64,000 nucleotides of DNA from Collimonas sp. OK607. GTDB taxonomy: Bacteria > Pseudomonadota > Gammaproteobacteria > Burkholderiales > Burkholderiaceae_D. The stretch spans positions 1 through 64,000 of the forward strand of contig NZ_FOKF01000010.1 in NCBI RefSeq assembly GCF_900111995.1, given 5' to 3'. Each line of letters begins with the position of its first letter. The first letter of the stretch is position 1. The translations under genes and the position numbers were made by a program. A model generated the notes under the pieces. That model was not told where the DNA came from. It made no database searches and saw nothing but the letters and a program-made list of their open reading frames with translations. Shown piece after piece: positions 25,531-33,885 of the stretch.

Positions 25531-25616
25531 AGCACGCCTTATCTCCCTTGTGACCGGATGGCGGCTTGCATACCATCGTCTTCATCCCTTCCGCATCTCA
25601 TACAAGGAGTCATGCT

Positions 25617-26309
25617 TTGAAATTCGATGCCATCGCGTCCGGCGTTTATCCGGAACTGATCTACCCACCCTACAAATCAACCGCCAAGCGCGGCCCGGTC
25701 CAGCCGTCGCTGCGTATCGCCGCAGGCTTGCCGGTAGAACAGAACATCGCGCCATCGCCGCGCATCCTCCTGCCTAACGACATGGATCTGACTGTGCAAG
25801 GCGACGCTCAACCGCTTGGCGAAAAAATCGTCGTCACCGGCCGCGTGCTGGACGAAGACTGCAAGCCCGTGCGCAACTCGCTACTGGAGGTCTGGCAATG
25901 CAATGCTGCCGGCCGCTACCGCCACAAGCGCGACCAGCATGACGCGCCGCTCGACCCGAACTTCCACGGCTGGGGCAAGATGATGACCGATGACGACGGC
26001 CGCTACCGTTTCGTCACTATCAAACCCGGCCCTTACCCGTGGGGCAACCACGACAAGGCGTGGCGCCCGGCTCACATCCATTTTTCCCTGTTCGGCAACG
26101 TGTACGCGCAGCGCCTGGTAACGCAAATGTACTTCCCCAACGATCCGCTGTTCGACTACGACCCGATCTTCCAGAGCATTCCGGACCTGGCCGCACGCCA
26201 GCGCCTGATCTCACGCTACAGCCTGGAGTACACCGTAGGCGCCGAAATGCTGGGCTATGAATTCGACATCGTCCTGCGCGGCCGCGACGCCACGCCGATG
26301 GAAAACTAA
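25617..26309 (+). CDS. pcaH: Protocatechuate 3,4-dioxygenase beta subunit
   Basis: 230 residues. Non-haem iron(III) intradiol dioxygenase that opens protocatechuate to beta-carboxy-cis,cis-muconate together with PcaG. All four iron ligands are visible: Y101 (AGRYRH), Y140 (GPYPWGN), H153 and H155 (RPAHIHF). The start is not ATG: the best is TTG at 25617, eight bases after AAGGAG, giving MKFDAIASG. An ATG at 25612 has the same ribosome site but would make only Met-Leu and stop. Upstream codons in frame lack family similarity. First of pcaHGB-CD. Confidence 0.92.
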   Translation: MKFDAIASGVYPELIYPPYKSTAKRGPVQPSLRIAAGLPVEQNIAPSPRILLPNDMDLTVQGDAQPLGEKIVVTGRVLDEDCKPVRNSLLEVWQCNAAGRYRHKRDQHDAPLDPNFHGWGKMMTDDDGRYRFVTIKPGPYPWGNHDKAWRPAHIHFSLFGNVYAQRLVTQMYFPNDPLFDYDPIFQSIPDLAARQRLISRYSLEYTVGAEMLGYEFDIVLRGRDATPMEN

Positions 26310-26321
26310 GGAGAGTACCGA

Positions 26322-26840
26322 ATGAGCAAAATCACGACCTCGCAAACCATCGGCCCGTTTTCCCATGAAGCCTGGCAATGGGCGACCGAACTGAGCGCCG
26401 CCGACCACCTGCAAACCAGCGCGCCGACCATTACAGTCAGCGGCATCGTCTACGACGGCGACGGTATCCCGATCAACGACGCCCAGATCGAAGCCTGGCA
26501 ACCGGCCGCCGCCGCTGCGGAATCCGCACAGGCTATTCCCGGCTTCCGCCGCATACCCAGCGACGACGAGGGGAAATTCAGCCTGCGCTTGTCGGTATGT
26601 CCACAGGCCCCGGGAGAACCGCTAGCCTACGTGACGGTGTTCGCACGCGGCCTGGTCAAGCACCAGTTCACCGCAGTGTTCCTGGAAAACGATACCGGAC
26701 TGAAGCAATCGGCGATACTGGAGCAAGTACCAGCCGCTCGCCGCCCTACCCTGATCGCTACTCAAACAGCCGACGGCCGATACAGCTGGAATATACATAT
26801 GCAGGGTGAGCAGGAAACGGTATTTTTCGATTATGTATGA
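26322..26840 (+). CDS. pcaG: Protocatechuate 3,4-dioxygenase alpha subunit
   Basis: 172 residues, somewhat shorter than the usual 190-200. It shares the beta-sandwich with PcaH but lacks iron ligands, as expected of alpha. Landmarks: TTSQTIGPFSHEAW at the N-terminus, VSGIVYDGDGIPINDAQIEA, GFRRIPSDDEGKFSLRL, and VTVFARGLVKHQFTAVFLEN. It starts 12 bases after pcaH behind AAGGAGAGTACCG, so the two are coupled in the same mRNA to give the (alpha-beta)n enzyme. Confidence 0.92.
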   Translation: MSKITTSQTIGPFSHEAWQWATELSAADHLQTSAPTITVSGIVYDGDGIPINDAQIEAWQPAAAAAESAQAIPGFRRIPSDDEGKFSLRLSVCPQAPGEPLAYVTVFARGLVKHQFTAVFLENDTGLKQSAILEQVPAARRPTLIATQTADGRYSWNIHMQGEQETVFFDYV

Positions 26841-26842
26841 TT

Positions 26843-26860
26843 CTGAATCTGAATCTGAAT
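26843..26860 (+). repeat. Three tandem CTGAAT hexamers between pcaG and pcaB
   Basis: CTGAAT occurs three times in a row, starting two bases after the pcaG stop, within the 36-base spacer ahead of pcaB. The TGA inside each unit gives stops in one frame. Confidence 0.7.
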
Positions 26861-26876
26861 ATGAACTGGAGCCGCG

Positions 26877-28271
26877 GTGAGTGTATCCATCTTCGATAGC
26901 TTCCTGACCACCACCGACATGATCGCCGTGTTCGACGATACGGCGATCGTGCAAGCCATGTTCCGCTTCGAGCAGGCGCTGTCGCAAGCGCAGGCCGACG
27001 AGGGCCTGCTGCCGCCGGCTGCGGCGCGCGCCATCGCCGCCGTCTGCAATGCGCAACTTTACGATATCCCTGCCATCATCACTGCCGGCCGCCGCGCCGG
27101 CAGCCTGGCGATTCCATTGGTGAAAGAGCTGACCAAGACTGTGGCGTTGTACGACGCCGAGGCTGCCACCAAGGTGCACTGGGGCAGCACCAGCCAGGAT
27201 GTAATCGACACCGCGATGGTACTGGCCACACGCGATGCCCTGCAGTTGCTGGACGACGGCTTGTTCGATCTGACCGGCCGCCTGCTGCAACTGGCGGAGC
27301 AGCACCTTGCCACCCCGGTACTGGCACGCACCCTGATGCAACCGGCGCAAGTGACCAGCTTCGGTTTCAAGCTGACCGGCTGGCTGGCGCCGCTGGTGCG
27401 CTCGCGCGCGCGCCTGCGGGAATGCGCAGCGCGTGCACTGCAGCTGCAACTGGGAGGCGCCGTCGGCACGCTAGCCGTAATGGGCGAGCAAGGCCCGGCG
27501 GTTGCCAACCGCGTGGCCGCCATCCTGGGCTTGAAGGTCGCCGATGCGGCCTGGCACACCCAACGCGACGAATGGGTGCGGCTTGGCCTGGAAGTCGCAG
27601 TATTGACCGGTAGCCTGGGGAAAATCGCCACCGACCTGAGCTTGATGGCGCAGGGTGAAATTGCAGAACTGGCGGAACCATCCGGCAATGGCCGCGGCGG
27701 CTCGTCGGCGATGCCGCACAAACGCAATCCGGTATCGGCCATGATCGCACTAGCCGCCGCCACGCGCACGCCGCAGCACGGCGCGGCCCTGTTGGCCAGC
27801 ATGGGCCAGCAGCACGAGCGTGGTCTCGGCAACTGGCAGGCCGAACTGGCCGAGTGGCCTGGACTATTTCTCAGCGCGCACGGCGCCCTGCAGGCGTTGA
27901 ACGATGCCTTCGCCGGCTTGCAGGTCGACAGCGCACGCATGCTACGCAATATCGATGCACTGCAAGGACTAGTGTTCGCCGAAGCCGCATCTGCCTATCT
28001 GGCTGGCGCCATCGGCCGTCCGAAATCGCATGAACTGCTGGAAAAAATGACCGGCGTCACGGCATCCACGCAACGCCATCTGGCCGAAGTATTGACCGAG
28101 GCGGTGCAAGCGGATCCTGCGTTGCGCGGCCATGTCGATCTGAAGCATCTGAATACACTGTTCGATCCCGTCGCGGCTACCGCGCCGGCACACCGCCTGG
28201 CGCAGCGGCAGCTGCAAAGCCTGCGCGGCGACGTTGCGGCATTGAACTCGGCCCACACCTATCATAAATAA
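26877..28271 (+). CDS. pcaB: 3-Carboxy-cis,cis-muconate cycloisomerase
   Basis: 464 residues of the aspartase/fumarase superfamily (450-460 usual). It lactonises beta-carboxymuconate to gamma-carboxymuconolactone. Seen: VHWGSTSQDVIDTAMVLATR, the superfamily signature GSSAMPHKRNPV at about residues 275-286, and the GLVFAEAASAYLAGAIGR C-terminal domain stretch found in PcaB. Start is GTG 26877 after GGAGCC; no better ATG precedes the conserved SIFDSFLTT. Third gene of the pcaHGB-CD operon. Confidence 0.92.
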   Translation: MSVSIFDSFLTTTDMIAVFDDTAIVQAMFRFEQALSQAQADEGLLPPAAARAIAAVCNAQLYDIPAIITAGRRAGSLAIPLVKELTKTVALYDAEAATKVHWGSTSQDVIDTAMVLATRDALQLLDDGLFDLTGRLLQLAEQHLATPVLARTLMQPAQVTSFGFKLTGWLAPLVRSRARLRECAARALQLQLGGAVGTLAVMGEQGPAVANRVAAILGLKVADAAWHTQRDEWVRLGLEVAVLTGSLGKIATDLSLMAQGEIAELAEPSGNGRGGSSAMPHKRNPVSAMIALAAATRTPQHGAALLASMGQQHERGLGNWQAELAEWPGLFLSAHGALQALNDAFAGLQVDSARMLRNIDALQGLVFAEAASAYLAGAIGRPKSHELLEKMTGVTASTQRHLAEVLTEAVQADPALRGHVDLKHLNTLFDPVAATAPAHRLAQRQLQSLRGDVAALNSAHTYHK

Positions 28272-28282
28272 ATGAGAAAAAA

Positions 28283-29545
28283 ATGAGCTACGATCCTATC
28301 GACCACGACTTCGAACGCGGCCTGAACAACCGCCGCAGCATCCTGGGCGACGCCTGGGTAGAGCGTTCGCTATCCAATGCCAACAGCTTCAATGCCGATT
28401 TCCAAAACCTGATCACGCGCTTTGCGTGGAACGAAATCTGGGGACGACCAGGCCTGGAACAAAAGACCCGGCGCGCCATCGTCCTGTCGATTACCATCGC
28501 GCTCGGCCGCTGGGAAGAATTCGACCTGCACGTGCGCGCCGCCCTGTTGGGCGATCCATCGAATCGCCTGACGCCGGACGAACTGAAGGAGGTGCTGATA
28601 CAGTCGGCCATTTACGCCGGCGTGCCGGCCGCCAATACCGCATTTACGCATGCCATGGTCATCCTGCGCGAAGTCGGCCCGCAAATCGGCTACGTGCTGG
28701 AGCCATTGGCACCGGCAACTGTCGCCCATCCTGGCATCGGCCTTGAAGGCCGCAGCAGCGGCAAGCCCGCCCTGCACTACACCGTGCGTGCGCCGCGCAA
28801 CGGCAAGGCCCCGCGCCACACTGTGGTGCTGAGCCATGCACTTGGCTGCGACTTGACCATGTGGGATGAACTAGCCAATCTGCTGGCCGGAGATTGCCGT
28901 GTGATCACCTACGACCATCGCGGCCACGGTAGCTCGGAAGCCCCGCCGGGCATGTACGACATGGCGTCGCTGGCGGATGACGCCGCTGTCCTTTTGCGCG
29001 ACCTTGATACCGGACCGGTGGTTTGGGTAGGGCTGTCGATGGGGGGCATGGTCGGCCAGGAACTGACTCTGCGTCATCCGACGCTGGTCAGTGCGCTGGT
29101 GCTGGCCAATACCACGTCTTCCTATCCCGAAGCGGCACGTGAGATGTGGCAGCAACGCATCGCTACCGTACAAGCACAGGGTGTGGAAACTATCGGCGAT
29201 GCGGTGATGGGACGCTACTTCACGGAAGAATTCCGCGGCGGCCACGGCGCCACAGTGGCGCGCTTCCGCCGCCGTGTGGTCAGTACCGATGCTGTCGGCT
29301 ACGTTGGATGCTGCCACGCGGTCGGCAATGTCGACACCACCGCACGGCTAGGCGCGATTTCCGTTCCCACGCTGGTGATCGCCGGCGAACTGGATCAGGG
29401 CACACCAATCGCGATGTCGCAGACGCTGGCGAACGGCATACCCGGCGCGCAGTTAGCGGTACTGAAGGATGCTTCGCATTTGAGTTGCATCGAGCAGCCA
29501 CAGGCTTTCTGCCAGGCGGTACGTACTTTCATCAGCAATCTGTAA
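28283..29545 (+). CDS. pcaCD: Fused 4-carboxymuconolactone decarboxylase / 3-oxoadipate enol-lactonase
   Basis: 420 residues joining two steps of the pathway. Residues 1-125 are a carboxymuconolactone decarboxylase (RRSILGDAWVERSL, WNEIWGRPGLEQKTRR, EEFDLHVRAAL, IQSAIYAGVPAANTAF). From about 150 an alpha/beta hydrolase follows: oxyanion LSHALGCDL, nucleophile S252 in GLSMGG, acid D371 in GELDQGT and base H399 in DASHLSC. The product of the first domain is the substrate of the second, yielding beta-ketoadipate. The order C then D is the reverse of actinobacterial PcaL (D then C). Last gene of the operon, 11 bases after pcaB, followed by a strong hairpin. Confidence 0.93.
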   Translation: MSYDPIDHDFERGLNNRRSILGDAWVERSLSNANSFNADFQNLITRFAWNEIWGRPGLEQKTRRAIVLSITIALGRWEEFDLHVRAALLGDPSNRLTPDELKEVLIQSAIYAGVPAANTAFTHAMVILREVGPQIGYVLEPLAPATVAHPGIGLEGRSSGKPALHYTVRAPRNGKAPRHTVVLSHALGCDLTMWDELANLLAGDCRVITYDHRGHGSSEAPPGMYDMASLADDAAVLLRDLDTGPVVWVGLSMGGMVGQELTLRHPTLVSALVLANTTSSYPEAAREMWQQRIATVQAQGVETIGDAVMGRYFTEEFRGGHGATVARFRRRVVSTDAVGYVGCCHAVGNVDTTARLGAISVPTLVIAGELDQGTPIAMSQTLANGIPGAQLAVLKDASHLSCIEQPQAFCQAVRTFISNL

Positions 29546-29555
29546 ATAAAAAACT

Positions 29556-29585
29556 GTGGCGGCGCCTGCAATCAGGCGCCGCCAC
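29556..29585. terminator. Bidirectional terminator between pcaCD and a convergent gene
   Basis: Perfect 13-base stem GTGGCGGCGCCTG / CAGGCGCCGCCAC with loop CAAT. Reading leftward it is followed by AGTTTTTTATTT, a good T-run, so it ends the minus-strand van operon; it also lies 11 bases past the pcaCD stop. Confidence 0.9.
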
Positions 29586-29593
29586 GGCCAAAC

Positions 29594-30778
29594 TTATACG
29601 CCCGGGTCACGCACCTTGTCGACCTGGTCGAATTCGACGTTGTAGAACGAACCGCCGCGCGCTTCCACTTTCCGGATATACACCGTCTGCACGATATCGC
29701 GCGAAGCGGCATCGATGCTGACAGGGCCACGCACGCTGGTCCACGCCATACCCTTCATTGCTGCAAGCAACTTCTCGCCACTGCTGTCGCCATTGGTCTG
29801 CTTCAGCGCCTGATACAGCAAATGCATGCCATCGTAAGCGCCGACCGAATGGAAGTTCGGCCGCATGCCTTTGTTCGCCTTGCCGAACGCCTCGACATAC
29901 GCCTTATTCTCTGCCGACGGATGCGCCGCCGAATAGTGATGGCTGCTGACCACGCCAATCGCGGCCGGGCCGATGCTGTCCATCAGGTCGTCGTCCAGCA
30001 CGTCTCCGGTGCAGATCAGGCGTATGCCGGCTGCGGCCAGTCCGCGCTCGGTAAACTGTTTGAGTACCGCCGCGCCCTCACCCGACGGTACGAAGACGAA
30101 TAACGCATCCGGCTTGGCATCCTTGACACGCGCCAGGAACGGTGCGTAGTCCGGATTGCGCAATGGCACGCGCAGACTGTCGATCACCTTGCCACCGCCT
30201 TCGGTGAAGCCCTTGACGAATACCTTCTCCGCATCCAGCCCCGGACCGTAGTCGCTGACAAATGTGACCACACTCTTGATCTTGTTCTTCGCGGCCCACT
30301 GCGCCATCGGCGCGGTTACCTGGGCTAGCGTAAAGCCGGTGCGGACGATGAATGGCGAACGCTGCGGGATCACCGAAGTGGCGGCGGCCATCACAATCAT
30401 CGGCACCTTGGCCTGGGTAGCGACTGGCGCGGCGGCAAAAGCCAGCGGCGTCAGGCCGAAGCCGGCCAGCACTTGTACCTTGTCGCGCGCAACCAGTTCC
30501 TGCGCCAGACGCTTGGTGACATCCGGCGCCACGCCGCCATCATCTTTGAGGATGACCTCGATCTGACGTCCGGCCACGGAAGCGCCGTTCTGCTGCATGT
30601 ACAACTTGACCGCAGCCTCGATCTGACGCCCGGTCGATGCGAACGGCCCGGACATCGGCACGATCAGGCCGACTTTCAATGGCTCGGCCGCGCTGGCGAC
30701 CGCAGGCAGAATGCCCGCCGATATCGCGGCAGTGCCCAACAGGATGGTTCGACGCTGGTTATTGATTTTTTCTGGCAT
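29594..30778 (-). CDS. ABC transporter substrate-binding protein (Liv type, aromatic acid candidate)
   Basis: 394 residues, type I periplasmic binding fold (Peripla_BP_6) with an N-terminal export signal (TILLGTAAISAGILPAVASA). Landmarks: KVGLIVPMSGPFASTGRQIE, TKRLAQELVARDKVQVLAGF, SVVTFVSDYGPGLDAE. ATG 30778 is used because the signal starts there and AAAGAGAGAC precedes it. It is 88 bases behind vanB and likely in the vanAB mRNA, so its ligand may be vanillate or a related acid. A clear paralogue is at 43741; neither has its own permease, but livHMGF lies in the same island. Confidence 0.87.
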   Translation of the reverse strand: MPEKINNQRRTILLGTAAISAGILPAVASAAEPLKVGLIVPMSGPFASTGRQIEAAVKLYMQQNGASVAGRQIEVILKDDGGVAPDVTKRLAQELVARDKVQVLAGFGLTPLAFAAAPVATQAKVPMIVMAAATSVIPQRSPFIVRTGFTLAQVTAPMAQWAAKNKIKSVVTFVSDYGPGLDAEKVFVKGFTEGGGKVIDSLRVPLRNPDYAPFLARVKDAKPDALFVFVPSGEGAAVLKQFTERGLAAAGIRLICTGDVLDDDLMDSIGPAAIGVVSSHHYSAAHPSAENKAYVEAFGKANKGMRPNFHSVGAYDGMHLLYQALKQTNGDSSGEKLLAAMKGMAWTSVRGPVSIDAASRDIVQTVYIRKVEARGGSFYNVEFDQVDKVRDPGV

Positions 30779-30866
30779 GGTGTCTCTCTTTCTCTTTTTT
30801 ATAAATGGCCCGGATCGCCTGATCTCGGAAAATCGGAACGTCAGGAAACCGGCCGTTGGAAAAACG

Positions 30867-31832
30867 CTACAAATCCAGCAATAGTTCCGCACTCTTGGCA
30901 CGTGAACAGCACGGCGTGAATTGATCGTTGACGACCTGTTCTGCCTCGGTCATATACAGATCGCGATGATCCGGTACGCCATCCAGAACCCGTGTCAGAC
31001 AAGTGCCGCACACGCCCTGCTCGCAAGAGGCTGGAATGAACACGCCGGCATCTGTAAGTACTTGCAGCACGGTGCTGCCGACGGGAATGCTAAAGACCTT
31101 GCCGCTAGAGGCCAACCTGACGTCGAACGCCTGATCGGTACCGTCATTGGCTGCAGCCGCAGCGCCAAAGTATTCGAGGTGCACCTGCCCTTGCGGCCAG
31201 TCGTGCGCCTTGGTCGTAGCCAGCACGTGATCGATGAATCCGGCTGGTCCGCACAGGTAAATGTGCGTCTGCCGATCCAGTCCTGTCAGCAATGCGGGCA
31301 AATCCAATTTTTGCGCCGCATCGCCGCTGTCGTAGTGAAATTGCACCTGCCCGGAATACGGTGAGCATGCGATACGTTCACGGAAAGCGGTGCGCTCGGG
31401 CGCCCGCGCGCAGTAATGCATCTCAAACGCCGCACCCTGCGCAGACAGCGCCTCGGCCATGCAGAGGATAGGTGTCACACCGATGCCGCCCGCCAGCAGC
31501 AGGCTACGTTCAGCTTCCACTATCGGGAAATGATTTTTCGGAACGCTGATCTGCAACACCATGCCGGCCTGGATATCGTCGTGCATTGCCTGCGAACCAC
31601 CGCGCGATGCCGGGTCGCGCAACACACAGATCAGATAGCGATGCTGCTCATGCGGCGGATTGCACAGCGAATACTGTCGCACCAGGCCAGGACGCAGATG
31701 CACATCGATGTGCGAACCGGCACCGAAGGCCGGCAGCGGTGCGCCGTCTGCACTCACCAGTTCGTAACTGCAGATGTCGTCGGCTTCAACAACCTTACGC
31801 TCTACCCTGACTTTCAATGTCACCTCGTTCAT
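30867..31832 (-). CDS. vanB: Vanillate O-demethylase reductase subunit
   Basis: 321 residues. Class IA reductase: N-terminal FMN-binding barrel (SHIDVHLRPGLVRQYSLCNP), NAD domain (SLLLAGGIGVTPILCMAEAL, THIYLCGPAGFIDHVL) and C-terminal plant-type [2Fe-2S] domain with four Cys in CEQGVCGTCLTRVLDG and the later C of FTPCCSRAK. It passes electrons from NADH to VanA, which removes the methyl of vanillate to give protocatechuate and formaldehyde. The start ATG 31832 lies in AAGGAGCAGCAGGGATG and overlaps the vanA stop by four bases. Confidence 0.92.
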   Translation of the reverse strand: MNEVTLKVRVERKVVEADDICSYELVSADGAPLPAFGAGSHIDVHLRPGLVRQYSLCNPPHEQHRYLICVLRDPASRGGSQAMHDDIQAGMVLQISVPKNHFPIVEAERSLLLAGGIGVTPILCMAEALSAQGAAFEMHYCARAPERTAFRERIACSPYSGQVQFHYDSGDAAQKLDLPALLTGLDRQTHIYLCGPAGFIDHVLATTKAHDWPQGQVHLEYFGAAAAANDGTDQAFDVRLASSGKVFSIPVGSTVLQVLTDAGVFIPASCEQGVCGTCLTRVLDGVPDHRDLYMTEAEQVVNDQFTPCCSRAKSAELLLDL

Positions 31833-32860
31833 CCCTGCTGCTCCTTCTGCAGCCACTGGTCCAGTACGCGGCGCGATTGCACGCCACCGGCATCGATATT
31901 CAGCATCAGCAGCTTGCGCTCGGGATGGCGCAGGATATTGGCTTGCTGCAGTTCCAGCATCTCACGGTCTTCGCTGAATATCTTGCCCTGGCCTTCGCGG
32001 ATGGTCGCGGTCAGTTCCTTATCCTCGGGCTTGAAGTTGCGCGCCATGCCCCAGAAATACCAGTGCGACGTTTCAGTTTCCGGCGTAATGAAGTCGACCA
32101 CGATACTGGACGCCTTGTGGCAAGGATCGGCATCGTAGCCGCCCTTGCCTGCATGCGCCACGCCGACCTCGATCATCACATGGCTGGGCGGACTGAAGCG
32201 GCAGATCTGCCAGCGATCTACCGGCACATCGTCAGCCAGGCCGTTGCCGCGCAGGGCTGCACGCCAGAACGGCGGCGCCATGATGTTTTCCATGTAGCGG
32301 CTGGTGACGACCTGTTCGCCCTCGACCGTGGTGTTGACAGGCGCCTCGTCGATTTCCTTCTGGCCGATGCTGGAAGCGTGCACATAGGTTTCGTGCGTCA
32401 GGTCCATCAGGTTGTCGATCATCAGCCGGTATTCGCAGTTGATGTGGTACATGCCGCCGCCATAAGCCCACTCAGAACTATCCGCCCACTCCAGGTGATG
32501 GATCAATGCAGGATCGGCCTGTTCCTTGTCGCCGGTCCAGACCCAGATAAAGCCGTAACGCTCTTCCACCGGATAGCTGCGTATGCACGGAAAACCTCGC
32601 ACGCGCTGGCCCGGCATGCTAACCACCCTGCCATCGCAACCCATCTCCAGGCCGTGATAGCCGCAGACCAGTTTGCCGTCTTGCACCGAACCCAGCGACA
32701 GTGGTGCGCCGCGATGCGGGCAAAAATCTTCAACGGCAGCAACCTTGCCTTCGGCTCCGCGATAGAACACGATTTTCTCGCCGCAGATCTGGCGCCCCAA
32801 CGGACCGCCTTCGATTTCGTTCGGGGTACATGCCACGTACCAGGTATTTTTTGGGTACAT
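31829..32860 (-). CDS. vanA: Vanillate O-demethylase oxygenase subunit
   Basis: 343 residues. Rieske centre ligands C47, H49 (CPHRG) and C66, H69 (CGYHG); catalytic iron site in the DLTHETYVHASSIG segment (D-x2-H-x4-H). Rieske oxygenase that demethylates vanillate together with VanB. N-terminus YPKNTWYVACTPNEI is typical of VanA. First gene of the minus-strand unit vanA-vanB-binding protein. A near-palindrome in the 142-base divergent gap suggests control by the MarR protein encoded at 33003. Confidence 0.93.
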   Translation of the reverse strand: MYPKNTWYVACTPNEIEGGPLGRQICGEKIVFYRGAEGKVAAVEDFCPHRGAPLSLGSVQDGKLVCGYHGLEMGCDGRVVSMPGQRVRGFPCIRSYPVEERYGFIWVWTGDKEQADPALIHHLEWADSSEWAYGGGMYHINCEYRLMIDNLMDLTHETYVHASSIGQKEIDEAPVNTTVEGEQVVTSRYMENIMAPPFWRAALRGNGLADDVPVDRWQICRFSPPSHVMIEVGVAHAGKGGYDADPCHKASSIVVDFITPETETSHWYFWGMARNFKPEDKELTATIREGQGKIFSEDREMLELQQANILRHPERKLLMLNIDAGGVQSRRVLDQWLQKEQQG

Positions 32861-32890
32861 CTCATCTCCATGCTAGGTTTCTAGTCTAAT

Positions 32891-32906
32891 ATTAAGTGCA
32901 CTGAAT
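32891..32906. promoter_or_regulatory. Near-palindrome between vanA and the MarR gene
   Basis: ATTAAGTGCACTGAAT, symmetric apart from one base pair, with AGTGCACT perfect at its core. It lies 31 bases upstream of vanA; TAAAGTATAAA at 32911-32921 beside it could be a -10 element. A plausible MarR dimer site. Confidence 0.6.
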
Positions 32907-33002
32907 GTCGTAAAGTATAAACCGATAACCGACGAAGTAAACTGCCGTAATCGACTTTCAATTCAAATTTCGATATTGCGCCGCACAACAAGAGAACCCG
33001 AC

Positions 33003-33476
33003 ATGCCAGAAACAGAAAACAAACTGATCAACCTGTACGAACATCCTGGCCATCTGTTGCGCCGCGCCCAGCAGATTTCGGTATCGATCTTCTACGACGA
33101 GATGGGTAGCGAGCTGACGCCGGTGCAGTACGCGATGCTGCGCAACCTGGCCGACCATCCCGGCATCGACCAGGTATCGCTGGCCGCCATCAACGGCGTC
33201 GACACCTCGACCGGCGCGACGGTCTGTGCACGGCTGGAAGAAAAAGGACTGCTGGAGCGCAAGGTGATTCCGCACAATCGCCGCCAGCGTGCGCTGGCGA
33301 TCACGGCGTCAGGCGAGCAGTTGCTGGAAGATCTGATCCCCGGCTCGCAGCGTTTGCGGCGCCGAATCCTGGCTCCCCTCACCGGACCGGAACAGTTGCA
33401 GTTCATGGAACTGCTGACCAAGCTGGTACGGGAAAACAACGATCAAAGCCGCGCGCCGCTCTCTAAGGGGCGCTGA
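33003..33476 (+). CDS. MarR-family regulator beside vanA
   Basis: 157 residues. MarR fold: LTPVQYAMLRNLADHPGIDQ, SLAAINGVDTSTGATVCARL (recognition), EEKGLLERKVIPHNRRQRAL (wing), and C-terminal dimer helices. It is divergent from vanA with 142 bases between and probably represses vanAB until vanillate or a derivative binds. ATG 33003 follows AAGAGAACCCGAC. Its stop overlaps the tail of the minus-strand LysR remnant by 14 bases. Confidence 0.86.
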   Translation: MPETENKLINLYEHPGHLLRRAQQISVSIFYDEMGSELTPVQYAMLRNLADHPGIDQVSLAAINGVDTSTGATVCARLEEKGLLERKVIPHNRRQRALAITASGEQLLEDLIPGSQRLRRRILAPLTGPEQLQFMELLTKLVRENNDQSRAPLSKGR

Positions 33477-33822
33477 ACAGCTCCGCCACCACGGACCGCA
33501 ACCAGGCGTTGGCCCCGTCTTTGGCGTATTTGCGGTGCCAATGCTGCTTCAGGTCGAACCGCGGTATTTCCAACGGCGGTTCAACCAGCCTGATCGCAGC
33601 GAATTGCGCAAAGCTCTCCCCCACCGCGCGCGGCACTGTCGCCATCAAGTCGCTTCCCGCGATCAGGAACGGAATCGACATGAAGTGCGGCGTCGACAAC
33701 ACCACCCTGCGCTCTATCCGCTGGCGTACCAGAAACTGCTCGAATAAGAGGACCGCGTCATCATCGAAGCGCAGTTCCTCAACATGCAGAGTTTCGCGGG
33801 CGCCGGCATGATAGACATACAT
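33463..33822 (-). pseudogene. LysR-family regulator, C-terminal remnant
   Basis: The frame encodes only the end of a LysR effector domain: RVVLSTPHFMSIPFLIAGSD, LMATVPRAVGESFAQF, PRFDLKQHWHRKYAKDGANA (20 residues) and WLRSVVAELF are standard. The DNA-binding helix-turn-helix and the first 200 residues are absent; the sequence to the right is the reductase gene on the other strand. The first 40 residues here are already degenerate. It is a deletion relic and probably once controlled the neighbouring reductase. Confidence 0.85.
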
Positions 33823-33885
33823 GTCGATGCCGGCGCTAACCGTGCGCGCCGGATAGTGGCGGCGCAGACGACAACGGAGTCAGCG

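Noticed and set aside
26843..26860. CTGAAT repeats as a phase-variation switch
   Set aside because: Unit length is a multiple of three and the tract lies outside coding sequence with only three copies, so on/off switching is not expected.
31817..32884. 355-codon plus-strand frame over vanA
   Set aside because: Antisense of VanA, whose Rieske and iron-site ligands are all present on the minus strand.
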